Assembly: GCF_010093815.1 (NCBI RefSeq)
Contig: NW_022985557.1
Coordinates: 124,001-188,000 of the forward strand
Origin: Pseudovirgaria hyperparasitica
Taxonomy: Eukaryota; Ascomycota; Dothideomycetes; Acrospermales; Acrospermaceae
Reading direction: 5' to 3'
DNA length: 64,000 nt
This document shows, piece by piece, positions 10,440-20,857 of the stretch (position 1 is the stretch's first letter; every line of letters starts with the position of its first letter). Position numbers and translations under genes: made by a program. The notes below the pieces were generated by a model. That model made no database searches. It saw nothing but the letters and a program-made list of their open reading frames with translations, and was not told where the DNA came from.

Positions 10440-12002
10440 GTTGAGATATATCGACAATCCTAATGAAGGAGTTTGATGACTTGCTTTATGGTGAAGCTTT
10501 GGGAGCGAAAGACTTGAGCGACTGTCGAGGATAGAGGGTTTGGTCCTTGGGTTCCTTAGTGCTTCAATTGAGTGCGGTTGTCTCCTCTACTTTATACTTG
10601 TCAAGTCTGAGCCTTCCGAAGCTGAGCCAAAATTAGACAATGGAACCCTATGAATGTGCTACATCATTTCGTGAGCATGCATTGAACAGCACCATACATT
10701 CCGTCCGTAAGCTGGGCATTGCTTCTCAGCTCGATCTTGAACCCCTTGGCATGATCCCAGATCATGATTGACCCAGATACGCGGAGAAGCGAGGTTCCAT
10801 GAATATGTTGTAGTCTGTGGTAGGACTAGCATACGATGCATATATAGCGCAAGCTGTGCTTCGTCACGACCAAGGAACCATTGTGTTAGTACACGAATAA
10901 CCCATCTGGATGCTTACAGTCCAATACACTCAGACCCAGCAGGGTTGGCACTTCGAGTTCAGTGCCATCGTACTGCTGGCGGGAGGACATTCTTTGGTTG
11001 GAATATACCCTAGAAGCTCGTATTCCACTCGAGGTGAGGCTGGACCATTGTTGGCAGATCGAACTATATCGAACACCTCCTGGCTACGATTCAGTCCGGG
11101 TATTTCATCTCGTAGAGTCGGCCTATAAGGTGGCTTGGCTAATTGAAGCTCTAGCCTGTCCGGATTCCTTGGGACTTGGACATATTCGCGCACTGAGCTT
11201 ATTCGATGCTGGCAGCTACGTGTATGGAGCCATAGTAACACAACATCTCGCATAAGACAAGTTAACCACAAGTCTCCGATCTAATAGACTTACGGTGGGT
11301 TAGCTCAGTCAGAGCCAGGTGGGTGCTGTCTGCGCCTTGTGAGTTTCGTTCTGTGACTAAAGAATGACCGAGCTCTTGAAATTTGACTCCCATTAGAGCG
11401 AGCTATGTAGGTTTCCTAATTGATAATGCACAGCAGTGGTCTCGAGCAGATTTGTTGATTCACTGGCATCTGCAATGCTCATTCGGTGGAGAACAGTGTG
11501 CGAGCGACCAGCCTCAGTATCAGATAGAAAGCAGCTGCAACAATTGAACTATTCGTCAGTCCATCAAGAATGTTTGCAAGATATGGTTTCCGAATATGTC
11601 TCGACATGGCAGTGTTCAGATTCAATTGAGTGTCGTGGATGTAGAGCAGAGGGCGAACACTAAGCTGAAATAGGCTAAGAGGTCTCCTCGCACGGACCAA
11701 CACGACGAGCCTTGATGATTTTCTTAGGTTGAGCTTCTCGATCACATCCCTTTACTACATCCAAATCATTTACAAGTCCAATCGTAAGGTTAAACCTGCG
11801 GTGCTTTCCACGACTATTACTGTATCCTCCGCTTCTTGCTCTGTATTACTTGTCTCCCTGCGTTGCTCCTTTCTTGTACCATATTTGTAGCACCTGTTCT
11901 TCCGTAAAGCTGCATCTGCCTGCTTACGATTGACTTGACTTTCAATCCTTCCATCTGGATCTCGAACCACTCCTAGACAACTTGGAACATACCCTGATCG
12001 CC
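10440..12002. other. intergenic, no supported gene
   Basis: About 1.5 kb. Antisense-overlapping frames at 10930-11271 (about 100 aa on each strand) show no domain I recognise and no clear splice partners. It probably holds the promoter of the secreted Thr-rich gene on the left and of AIM11 on the right, where pyrimidine-rich leader sequence precedes the ATG. Confidence 0.4.
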
Positions 12003-12470
12003 ATGGGCCTCTTCTCGAGGTCGGCGCAAGCTCCGACCCCTGAAACCTCCCCTGAGGCACGAGCAGCTCCGCCTGCTGTCCCTCGTACGCCTTCCGAACA
12101 TGAACCTCCTACACGGCTTCCATGGTCAGAACCCCGGAAACCACTCGTCATGTTCTTCGCTGGCGCTGCGTTTCTACTGCTCTCGACGACTTTGACAAAG
12201 AAGGCCATTATGCGACGGTGGACGGCATCGAAACCGAAGTACTACCAGCCAAACATGCAGCCAAACAAAGTGAAGGGAATCATAGAAGCTGTGGAAGCAT
12301 TACAAATAGCAACCCTAAATGTCATGAGTGGAGCTATCATGTTTACCGGAGGCGCACTTTGGGCACTGCAGATTTCAAATAAAGAGATATTACGAGCGCG
12401 GTTAGGTGTATTCAAAGCCAGTGTGGGACTGGACACATCTGGTGGACAAAGCAATGAGAATGAGAGCTAA
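12003..12470 (+). CDS. AIM11: Aim11-family mitochondrial membrane protein
   Basis: Single exon of 155 aa from ATGGGCCTC (MGLFSRSAQ). A Pro/Ser-rich N-terminus (1-45) precedes KPLVMFFAGAAFLLLSTTLT, the first membrane helix. It is followed by the basic motif KKAIMRRW and YYQPNMQPN, which mark the fungal Aim11 family. A second helix, ATLNVMSGAIMFTGGALWAL, lies near 115-134, and the tail is polar. Aim11 was named from yeast mitochondrial inheritance screens, and its molecular role is not known. An in-frame extension upstream to 11982 has no ATG, so 12003 is preferred. Its length and two-helix layout fit the family. Confidence 0.85.
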   Translation: MGLFSRSAQAPTPETSPEARAAPPAVPRTPSEHEPPTRLPWSEPRKPLVMFFAGAAFLLLSTTLTKKAIMRRWTASKPKYYQPNMQPNKVKGIIEAVEALQIATLNVMSGAIMFTGGALWALQISNKEILRARLGVFKASVGLDTSGGQSNENES

Positions 12471-13473
12471 AGAGAAGAATAGATGTGCTATTTAGCTGAC
12501 GTTCTTCCAAAATTGTTCAACTCATGATACCCGATTTAGAACTCAATGTACCCTCGCAAGTTGCGACGGCATGGGGACTAGATGCTACTCATACCAGCTA
12601 AAGCTGCGGCGAAAACGGGGTACATATAAACAAGGCGGCGAAACCAGCATCTTGCAGTCTCGAATGTATCCATACGATATGGTGGTGGACGTTGAAAATA
12701 GATCAAATCATGGTCTTTGTACTTGCGCAATCATGTGCGCCGGTATAGTGCGAGAATGGCTGCATTCACGGAAGAGAAAATCGGGTGGATGGTCCACTGA
12801 AACGTCAGCTACGTCGGGCTGCATGTTAACTGCATACGATAATACGAAAGTCACGACATTGTTAACGCACCAAGCTGAAGAACACGAGTCTTGGTCGTAT
12901 TGGCTCCAAGTTCTACCGCAACTTTGGCCTTTCCCCTGGAGTCGATCTATTGTGTGCCAGTCATCACAATCAAGTACTCCTGTGTCCATTTTCCACTCAA
13001 CAGTTGCCTGACCCAGAATCCGTCGAGCCGACGTCGAGAGCTGAAAGGACACGACGGCATGCCCATACGACTCATTCCTTTTCATATCGTTAGTAGCCCT
13101 GGATGAAAAATAATGGAGTATTTTCCAGGTATGACTTTTCACGTCTACACTCCCATGCCGACGGTGACATCATACCACACTTCGAGCAGCCGAGCGATGG
13201 GTTAATTGCATATGGTGACGGCCGGGTCTATCTTCAACGTTCCTATACACATATTTCAAGGTGCTATGTAGGAGTATCGCAGTCTACCCACATTGAATCT
13301 TTCAACCTCATGTATTCGATATCAGTCAGGTTGACCTCAGACTTTCTCGCATCGTGACCATATATACGCGCTTCATGTGCTTGCGGACCTCCGATGATAT
13401 AATCTCAGATGCATCAGCCTGATCGTACACATCTCATTCATTGCATCACATCACCAGCTCAAAGCTTCGAACA
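12471..13473. other. intergenic, no supported gene
   Basis: Overlapping frames on both strands near 12571-13142 (146 and 144 aa) lack recognisable features and mirror each other. No RNA gene or repeat was found. Confidence 0.4.
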
Positions 13474-14052
13474 ATGGCATCCGAGCCTGCGGACTCAGAG
13501 AAAGGCGGCGTGCGCGAGGAGCCGAACATCCACGTCGAACTCACACATGCCCACCTCTCTGCCCAAACCATCATTGATCGTGTCAAAAGCCCGAAAGCAG
13601 GCGCCGTAGTCCTCTTCGCCGGTAAGCCAACAAACATCTGACCCCCGAAAAGTACCATTAACCATGGCCGTGAAGGCACAACCCGCGACACCTTTGCCTC
13701 CAAACCTGTCTCCCAACTCGTCTACCAATCATACGTACCTCTCGCACTCACCACGCTTCTTAGCATTGCGCGCGAAGTCAAGTCTAAACATGACCTAACC
13801 GCAGTTTCGATTGTGCACCGGCTTGGTGAGGTACCGATTGGCGAGGAAAGTATTCTGATTGCGGTGAGCGCGCCGCATCGGCAGGCGGCGTGGCGCGGTG
13901 GCGAGGAGGCGCTAGAGGAAACGAAGAAGCGGGCAGAGGTGTGGAAGTTGGAGGAGTTTGTAGGGGAAAAAGGTGTATGGAGGGCGAATAGGGACGGGGC
14001 GGTGGGGGAGAAAGTAGATGAGACCGGGGAAGGGAACAGACAAAGTAGTTGA
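13474..14052 (+). CDS. cnxH: molybdopterin synthase catalytic (large) subunit, MoaE/MOCS2B type
   Basis: Two exons, 13474-13621 and 13676-14052, with a 54-nt intron (GTAAGC donor, GTGAAG acceptor). The join restores VVLFAGTTRDTF and the protein is 174 aa. MoaE signatures are clear: IHVELTHAHLSA, VYQSYVPLALTTL (the family's LxYEAY-like segment), VSIVHRLGEVPIGEESILIAVSAPHR and EETKKRAEVWKLEEF, with the catalytic lysine region in WKLEE. The enzyme inserts dithiolene sulphur into precursor Z with a thiocarboxylated small subunit, making molybdopterin for nitrate reductase and sulphite oxidase in the cytosol. The C-terminal 30 residues are an acidic low-complexity extension. It ends 63 bp from the end of the convergent lipase gene. 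Confidence 0.92.
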
Positions 14053-14115
14053 GAACAATGTTTACGTCAAATTCGCGTGATTTTTAGACTGACATCTATT
14101 GCTATAACATGCAGA

Positions 14116-15696
14116 CTACTCTGGAGCTACGTGTATCTGCCAGAATTTTGCGATATTCTTGTCCTGTGCTTTCTTACGTGCCTCGCTGCGCTCGTCTTCG
14201 TTGTACTGTGGATGCGAGACTTTTTCGGCGAGGATGCCAGTCTTTTTGCCGTGTCGGACGAATTCTAGGAATTCCATAGTCACGGCGACATATTCCCTCA
14301 GTCCATCTACTACGCTGATCGTTGCGCCAGTCGTCCATCGTAGGAGCAGGGGTTCGATGATCGGAGCATCCGTGATGCTGGGATGGCTGGTGCCTAACAT
14401 AGTAGTAAACCAACTCGCGCCTTTGCGGTCCAACACGCTCTGCACAATCTCTTTGACGGCATCGAAATGTGGGCGGCCAAAGAACACGCTGATTTTCTTA
14501 GACCAGGAGTTCGAATGGACAACGAGGATCGGAATATCGATCTTGGAATTGAGACGTCCGCTGCTCTTGCCGGGATCAAACATTATAGCTCCTATAGCGG
14601 GCTGCTTTTTGGATGGCGCTCCCTTGACGGCCTGCATTGCGCCTGTCGCGCCGTAGGAGTGGCCGCTGATGACGATTTGATTGAGATTTAGGCGGCCTTC
14701 CAATGACTTTAGATTGTGCCCTTCTCTCCTCTCGTTTAGTCTCGTTATCCGGGGTGCATTGCGTTCGCTAATGGTTCGTAGAACTGTGATAGTTTCTTCA
14801 ATCTCGGCCTGCCTGAAGTCGAGCTGCTCCTTCTTAAGCTGTAGGTCTTCCATCGGTGGATCTGCTAATAGGTCCTTTTGCGTGAAGCTGTAGACTCTCT
14901 TTTCTCCGTCATCAGACTTGACAATGGATCCAGGACCACTCCCATCACGATGTTCGATGGCCGCTACAACGACGCCGCGGCTTGCCAGTTCTCCACAGTA
15001 CTGCGTGTAGTCCGTTCGTTTGCTCGCTGTGCCATGTGAGAACACAATCACAGGAAACTCTTCTTCACTGTCGTTGATTGGTACTGCAGGCACATCAACG
15101 AGTGCGGGAATCTTGATGCTTCCCGCAAGAGCCCACAGTCCAAATGTAAACAACGGTCTTGTAATGAAATTATTGATATGTGCCACTCTGGCATAGCCTT
15201 CTCCTATAAAACTGACTGGCTTCGGTACCCAGAGATGTTTTGGCAACTTTGATTTAGCGCCTCTCTCTGCCGGATAGTAGAGACTGAATAGTACTGTTTC
15301 GAAATCAAATGCTGGTAATCCAGTATCTTTGTAAACAGTCTCGCTGATATTTCGTCGTTCCTGCACAGGCACTTCAATATCTACTGTTCCAACGTCATAC
15401 GGTCCAGTATAAGCTGGTAGCCGTGATGCTAGCAATGGCGAGCCTTTCGCGAAGCAGTAAAACACGTAGGTTAGAAATAGTACAAAGAGAATGTATTTCC
15501 AGCTGAGTCGTGGCCGCAATATCAATGGTACCCTCCGCAGGATCGACTGCCATCGTGTATTCGAATGATCCAGCCATCGCGGTTTATGGCGGGTCCCCGG
15601 TAACCCTGATGGCGGTAGTGGGAAATCAGGCTCGTCAAAGCCTTGTGTCAATGTTTCCATCTCAACATCATCATCCCTGTAGCCAGGAGAAGTCAT
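14116..15696 (-). CDS. PAF-acetylhydrolase-like phospholipase A2 (group VII type), membrane-anchored
   Basis: Single exon of 526 aa. An N-terminal cytosolic stretch is followed by one helix, YILFVLFLTYVFYCFA (about 69-84). Then comes an alpha/beta-hydrolase with PVIVFSHGTASKRTDY, the nucleophile elbow ISGHSYGA (GxSxG), a likely catalytic Asp in MFDPGKSSG and His in GTSHPSITD. The family removes short or oxidised acyl chains from phospholipids. Unlike the secreted animal enzyme, this protein has a predicted single signal anchor, suggesting a Golgi or vacuolar membrane setting with a lumenal catalytic domain. The C-terminus (about 480-526) is charged. It is convergent with the molybdopterin synthase gene, and the two stop codons are 63 bp apart. 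Confidence 0.85.
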   Translation of the reverse strand: MTSPGYRDDDVEMETLTQGFDEPDFPLPPSGLPGTRHKPRWLDHSNTRWQSILRRVPLILRPRLSWKYILFVLFLTYVFYCFAKGSPLLASRLPAYTGPYDVGTVDIEVPVQERRNISETVYKDTGLPAFDFETVLFSLYYPAERGAKSKLPKHLWVPKPVSFIGEGYARVAHINNFITRPLFTFGLWALAGSIKIPALVDVPAVPINDSEEEFPVIVFSHGTASKRTDYTQYCGELASRGVVVAAIEHRDGSGPGSIVKSDDGEKRVYSFTQKDLLADPPMEDLQLKKEQLDFRQAEIEETITVLRTISERNAPRITRLNERREGHNLKSLEGRLNLNQIVISGHSYGATGAMQAVKGAPSKKQPAIGAIMFDPGKSSGRLNSKIDIPILVVHSNSWSKKISVFFGRPHFDAVKEIVQSVLDRKGASWFTTMLGTSHPSITDAPIIEPLLLRWTTGATISVVDGLREYVAVTMEFLEFVRHGKKTGILAEKVSHPQYNEDERSEARKKAQDKNIAKFWQIHVAPE

Positions 15697-16630
15697 GATG
15701 AATTAGCCTGGTATTAAGTGATAATTATTGGAGTAAAGATATGTGTCGGTCGGCAAGGAAGAGTTCCGGAGAGGCGGTGCTCTTGGCCTAGGGCCTAAGG
15801 TGTATGAGGCTGCAATTCTGCCTTACGAGAATGAATGCCGAATACTGGCGCTTACATTCTTAAATAGCAGACTATACTGTGTAGAAGCCATTAACACTTC
15901 GAAGCTCGTCTGATGCGAGATGCAAGCTAATTAGTCTGATGCAAGATGCAAGCTAGTCTAATGCGAGATGCAAGCTCGTTACAGCGAAAGAGCTAGTAAC
16001 ATGGAAGCTGCGAGCAGAGCTGTAAAGATCGTGTTATGAGGAATTGATAGCGTTTGGGGAGTCGGAATTCTGCCTTATAATACAGTACATCAGTAGACCG
16101 AGCTTCAGAACTCTCATACGAGGCTCGGGGGAGCAGTTTGACTTCTGATAATTCGAACGAGTCATTGTGTGCCTGAGGCTCAAGCTCCTTGAAGCTCTGC
16201 CAAGATCCATCCCACACCACCAACTCCCTAGTTGATTAAGGCAGATACAACCATTGACGTCCAGCAATGCAGATCTGATATCATTGTCCTGTGGGCTCGT
16301 CCATCAGTCCATACACCTTCTCACATTGTCCTTCAACCCGCACTTTCAATCAGCGACCGAAGCCCCAGACTCCATGTATGCGTCCAGGTTCCCCGCACGT
16401 CGTGTGAAGAGCAGGGGTCATAGGCAGCGGATGCCGGTCGTCCATGAACATATCATCAAGCGAAGATGTGATGAGCAGTAGCAGGAAGAGAGCTGGCGTG
16501 ATCTTTCAATGGCTTCATAACTACCAATGTCCGCTCCCTCCACGGATGTCTGTCTCCATTCGAGGTCTTGACCAATCTCTTCAACTCCAATCAACGTAAC
16601 GCCAACGGTGTATAAGTCGTTCATACCAAG
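15697..16630. other. intergenic with a short tandem repeat
   Basis: Divergent spacer between the lipase and the LRR-like gene. Apart from the repeat listed separately, I see only short frames near 15993-16684 with no recognisable product. Confidence 0.45.
15904..15978. repeat. three-copy imperfect tandem repeat, 22-26 bp unit
   Basis: Three copies of a unit close to GTCTGATGCGAGATGCAAGC start near 15908, 15934 and 15956. They differ by one or two bases and by spacer length. It lies about 210 bp upstream of the lipase ATG. Confidence 0.8.
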
Positions 16631-17966
16631 ATGGCAACTCTGACAGATGATCGGACCTCCACGGTTGATCCAGCGCTTGCGCAAGAGGCGCAGATACCTC
16701 TCCAGACCTTCGAAATCCCTTCCTTTCCTCCTGAGGCGCAGGGCTTGCGGGCTTTGATTTTAACATGCGACATCAAAACCGACGAATACACCGAGCTTCT
16801 GAAGACACATGTCGTCGAGACACCATCTCTTCCGAAGTGTATCACAAGCCTCACCCTGGAACTTTTCAGCCTCGGCTACCCACCAGGCTTCTTAACGACG
16901 CTGGCTAAAGCCTTACCAAATGTGAAAGAGCTTGTTGTCTATAGCCAGATGCTCGGTGGCATCACAAAGGACAGCGAGGCAGATGCCATACAAGCTTTCC
17001 AGGAATGGAAAGAGTTGCGAAGCTTGCATCTGCTTGACGTCTTTGCGAAACCGCACTTCTTCCAGAGAATCGGCGAAGGGTTAAGGAAGAGAGAGACCGG
17101 CTTAATGTTTCTTGAAATCAATTATACGTTCCGACACGAAGACGAGAACTTTTTGACGCGCGTTCCTGCAGGTGAACTGCCGTTGCTCATAACTCCTGGT
17201 CTCATAACGTGCGCGTTGAACCTCGCACCGTCGGAAGAGACCCAGGATGAGCAGGATCCGAGCAATCTCTCTGTAAAAGGAGATAAATCGGAGATTGGAA
17301 AAGATGGAGTTATGGCGTTCAACAAGACTCTCTCTCCCGATCTCGTTGAGGAGCTCACGAAAGAGGAGAAGCCGAAAGACTTGCGGATGTTGAATATCAC
17401 GCTCTATACCATCGATGTAGACCAGCTGATCCAGATCCTGAAGTATCACAAAGCCCTCGTGATGCTTAGCGCGACTCTTCATTGCGAGCCGACTGAGGGG
17501 TGGAAGCAAAAGCTTCTAGAGGCGCTTGCACTCTGTCCTGAGCTTGAACAGGTCGAGATAGTGGGCAACCCGAGCTTGGAGTTCGCAATGCTGGTATGTC
17601 CTCGATGAAGCCCTCAAAGTCCAACGTGATTTTCGAAATAGTTGTTCTGGCCATGACTCCGGGTGTCTCACACGGAGACTTATAAAAAAGCTAACATTCA
17701 TATCAATCCAGATGTCCAATCCGAAACGACGTCCGGAAACCATCTCGAAGACCTTCCCGTCAGAAGCCGACATGACAATGCTCTCGATATCGTGCCCGAA
17801 ATTGAAAAGCATGGCGGCAAACATCTTGCGGACGACCTATATCGGAACTGCCTCTTGGAAGAAGGTCGGAGAATCCTGGAAAGGAGGCATTCAGAAACCA
17901 GACTCTAGCGACGAGTCCAAGGATTCCATGCCAGGGCCTGGGTCACAGATATATGCGTCAGCATGA
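16631..17966 (+). CDS. uncharacterised leucine-rich (F-box/LRR-like) protein
   Basis: Two exons, 16631-17593 and 17712-17966, with a 118-nt intron (GTATGT donor, ATCCAG acceptor, phase 0). The protein is 405 aa. Segments such as CITSLTLELFSLGYP, LPNVKELVVYSQML, LRSLHLLDVF, LRMLNITLYTI and CPELEQVEIVG are spaced like irregular leucine-rich repeats of fungal F-box/LRR proteins. No F-box is evident at the N-terminus, so it may be an LRR-only protein. The C-terminus (second exon) is basic, then acidic (SSDESKD). I do not recognise the specific family. An alternative reading of the first exon ends at 17608, inside the proposed intron. Confidence 0.65.
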
Positions 17967-19199
17967 ACCGTGAGAGAGTTTTGCAGTAAACAAGTATGCT
18001 ACAAGGCAAAAGCAGTGCAAATGAAAGAGGAGTAAGTTTGAAGCAAAACTGATTGTTAGCATCGCGTTGACTCGATTTAGGAGATTTCAGAGAAGAATAC
18101 CAAGATGCATGTACAGTCAATCAAAGCTCAAAAAAGTCTACAACACAATGCAGAAAACAGACGTGCAATGCAAAATATCACATACCACAGGTCTCCGCAA
18201 TCTACCTGTGTGTTTTTCGTGTACTGGACCTTAGGCAACAAACTTATCCGGAAAGCGAAGGGTTTCGTAGTCTGCAATGATGCAGAATCCAGCTAAGTCC
18301 ATATTGTCTTTTTTACTTTATGCTTTCCTGTCGTTCGTTATGCTTCCAGAATCTCACGTCTTCTTTTGTTGAATATGCACTCTGGCTTTTGTCATAACAC
18401 TCCACCGTCCTGAGATCTGGAGGTCCACGCAGAGCTTGGTGTTGCTCTAACTCAACAGCGCGGTACTATGGTCTTAACTCGTCGCGTACCGGTTAAGGAG
18501 CTCATCTTATGGTGTACCTGTCTCTGTCCACTGTTTAGAACTGCTGTAAAAGGTTTGTGGTTATACTGTATACCAGTGTTGCAGTTATGTACACTGTCGC
18601 AATGTTAAGGCGGAACACTTCGTGAAGGGCTTCGAAGTCAGGCAATCTGGGTATTGCGCTTCTGCTTACCTTGATTTGGATCGCTCTTGGAGCCTAGATC
18701 TCTCTGTCTTCGAACGCTGCATCTTCTTTCGGTGGTATTGGAGGCGGAGGAGGCGCTGGGAGTGCGATCCCGGACACGTCGTATCCTGCTCGCGCCATTG
18801 TTGCAGAATTGAAGTGGTGATGGCTTTGAAGTAGAACAGGGTCTTGCTTGATGATGACAATGAAGAGCTTGGGACTTTCAAACCTTGGTGAGATGGAAAG
18901 AAACAAGAAACTGTCTGCAGCCGTGGTTTTGGCTGTTTTCGGGAGGTGGTCACAAGCTACGAGAAGTGGAAAACCTCAAGTCAGGTTTACGTCAGGCACC
19001 ACCACGATCGAACAACACCACAATATTCACGCGACCTAAGCCAACCTGCAATACATTTGCAGGCCTGTGTTGGTCATGCTCCGGGACTTCTGCTCAAATT
19101 CTAGCCTCTCCTATCGTCTCGCTGTAGGCTCTCTGGTCTGATCAGGGGCTATACTGTCTCGGCAATGCACAAAATATAGGTTACCCAAATTGAAGCTAC
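17967..19199. other. intergenic upstream of the U6 gene
   Basis: Contains 3' flank of the LRR-like gene and AT-balanced spacer. A short proline-rich minus-strand frame at about 18694-18800 is too small to call. The last 30 bp hold the U6 TATA element. Confidence 0.45.
19171..19180 (+). promoter_or_regulatory. TATA element of the U6 snRNA gene
   Basis: AAAATATAGG lies about 25-30 bp upstream of the expected U6 5' end, the spacing used by TFIIIB at Pol III U6 promoters. Confidence 0.6.
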
Positions 19200-19302
19200 T
19201 TCGCCTTCGGGCACTTGGTCAATATGTAACACTACAGAGAAGATTAGCATGGCCCCTGCACAAGGATGACACGCTTAATCAAAGAGAGACAAAAGATTTT
19301 TT
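19200..19302 (+). ncRNA. U6: U6 spliceosomal snRNA
   Basis: The sequence contains the near-invariant U6 core ACAGAGA (from about 19234), then AGATTAGC, CATGGCCCCTGCACAAGG and ATGACACGC. It is preceded by a 5' GCC-TTCG-GGC hairpin and CTTGGTCAATATG, as in other fungal U6 RNAs. A run of eight T (19297-19304) ends it, giving about 103 nt. The ACAGAGA box pairs with 5' splice sites, and the AGC triad and internal stem-loop form the catalytic core. TGGTCAATATG (19216-19226) matches the internal A-box consensus. No intron is seen. The exact ends are estimated from the TATA spacing and T-run. Confidence 0.93.
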
Positions 19303-19318
19303 TTGCACTTTCATTCAA

Positions 19319-19330
19319 GGTTCGATTCTC
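19319..19330 (+). promoter_or_regulatory. B-box downstream of U6
   Basis: GGTTCGATTCTC matches the Pol III B-box consensus GGTTCGANTCC closely. It sits 15 bp after the U6 terminator. In yeast SNR6 a B-box also lies downstream of the gene, but about 120 bp away. Confidence 0.65.
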
Positions 19331-20188
19331 GGTCCAGTCTTCTTGCCCGGCTCGCATTTTTGTTCACTACAGGCGCACGTCTTGCTATGGCTTTGATATC
19401 AGCGTACGAGAAGAGCCTATAGACCCGGCTGTTATGATTCTCAAGCTCAAATCCCACTTTCAGTCAATTTGGCGTAGAGAAAGTACTTCCACAGTTGTTA
19501 CGGCGAGCACGGCAGATGCAACAGAACTCTCACATTTGATAGAGCACGAAGCATAATCTTCCCAAGAGCAGATCTCAGGGTGAACATAACAGGAGTAGAC
19601 TGTATCTAACAACTCAGTCATGATTTTGAGGATCTCGAGGCTATGAGGACAGCCCCTTCAGCTACAAGTTCAGAAATGAACACTTTTCAGAGACTGACGG
19701 CGAGGTCTTCTTCTCCATTCCAGTCCACCCAACCGCAATCGATAACACGACTGTGCAGAGGAAAAGTCCACTCAACCATATCGTCTACTGTGCACGAAGC
19801 CAATTCTCGAACTGTTCTCGGAGAACCTCTCTGCTGCTAGCCCCTATACCTCATGAATAAAAGCTTCGATCTCGGTGTTCCTTGTCCTGTTAACTGCCAC
19901 ATTGCGGCAATCTCTGCCCCTGCAACTTACTTGTTGTCACCCAAACAAGCCCTAGTGGACTGTGCGTGCTGAGCCCCGTCCCCATGACTATATATTTCGC
20001 GAATACCCTCCCTGATCCTCTCTTTCCCTTTCTCTTCAGCACAAAGCTCAAGGAATTTCTCATAGCAAGCTCAACTCTAGCTCCGACGACTCGACAATTT
20101 CCTCTCTCGATAAACACCATTACCTCTCCCTTCTATCTTTACATCTCAACTCTTTTGCGACTTGCGAGCTATCACTGTCTCTCTAGGC
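19331..20188. other. intergenic, nothing recognised
   Basis: Short frames only. The final 200 bp are pyrimidine-rich, resembling a leader for the next gene. Confidence 0.45.
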
Positions 20189-20819
20189 ATGGGGCCTATG
20201 CAGCTGCGTCAATACACAGAGCTTCCTTCTCACCTCTCGCCTCTTCACTTCTACAGCAAGCTTTACAGCTCCTCAATTTCTCGCGTTTGCCTCAACATCA
20301 GTATGGTCTCGTGTTGCCAGTCTATTCGGGTTCTGAATGAGCTTAAGACGACTTTCCCCCGGCTGAGTCCGGTTCGCGAGCCTGATCCTGTTCCTGACCT
20401 TGCGAGTAAGTCACGGCACCTTCACAGACATCTTCTGCTGTCTTGATCTCATGCTAATATCTCGCTGGGTAGTCGATCTTACCGTCAGTCGACCTATGGT
20501 GGCTGAATATCACATAAAGACCATTCCACTACTTAATCATTTCGAAACTCCGGCGAATCTGCCACATACTCAACATAGACCCTCAACTTTCATCAACCAA
20601 TCGACTGGACCTCTGACAACCTTACTATATGACCACTACCTAAACGCCACCTCTATGCATCCTACCGAATATAGTTCCTATGATGCTGGTCGTGGTTGTG
20701 TGGCTGGGGTGTCATGTCCAGTTTCTACGGGTTGGGTCTCTAATGACAACTCCGACAGCTTTTGCTTCACACATGATGGGGGTAGTCCTGAGCCAAGCAG
20801 GGCCCTATCGACGCTATGA
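20189..20819 (+). CDS. hypothetical protein, unknown family
   Basis: Two exons, 20189-20405 and 20473-20819, joined by a 67-nt intron (GTAAGT donor, GCTAAT branch, GGTAG acceptor). The result is one 187-aa frame starting MGPMQLRQYTELPSHLSPLH. The join turns two different frames into one, with VREPDPVPDLA leading into IDLTVSRPMVAEYHIK. No signal peptide, membrane helix or known motif is visible. The C-terminal half is rich in Ser/Thr/Gly with four cysteines (GRGCVAGVSCP, FCFTHDG). It follows a pyrimidine-rich leader and is followed by a CT repeat. It may be lineage-specific. The main doubt is whether it is a gene at all. Confidence 0.4.
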
Positions 20820-20836
20820 TGTCAAGGAGACCTGAC

Positions 20837-20857
20837 CCCTCTCTCTCTCTCTCTCTC
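20837..20857. repeat. CT microsatellite
   Basis: About ten CT units following the stop of the hypothetical gene. Confidence 0.85.

Noticed and set aside
10930-11271. Two antisense frames of about 100 aa
   Set aside because: They mirror each other, with no motif, no start context and no neighbouring exons.
12571-13142. 146-aa and 144-aa frames on opposite strands
   Set aside because: Cysteine- and tryptophan-rich in a way typical of shadow frames; nothing recognisable.
18694-18906. Proline-rich minus-strand peptide (ALPAPPPPPIPPKE)
   Set aside because: Too short (about 34 aa from its best ATG), no intron that extends it sensibly.
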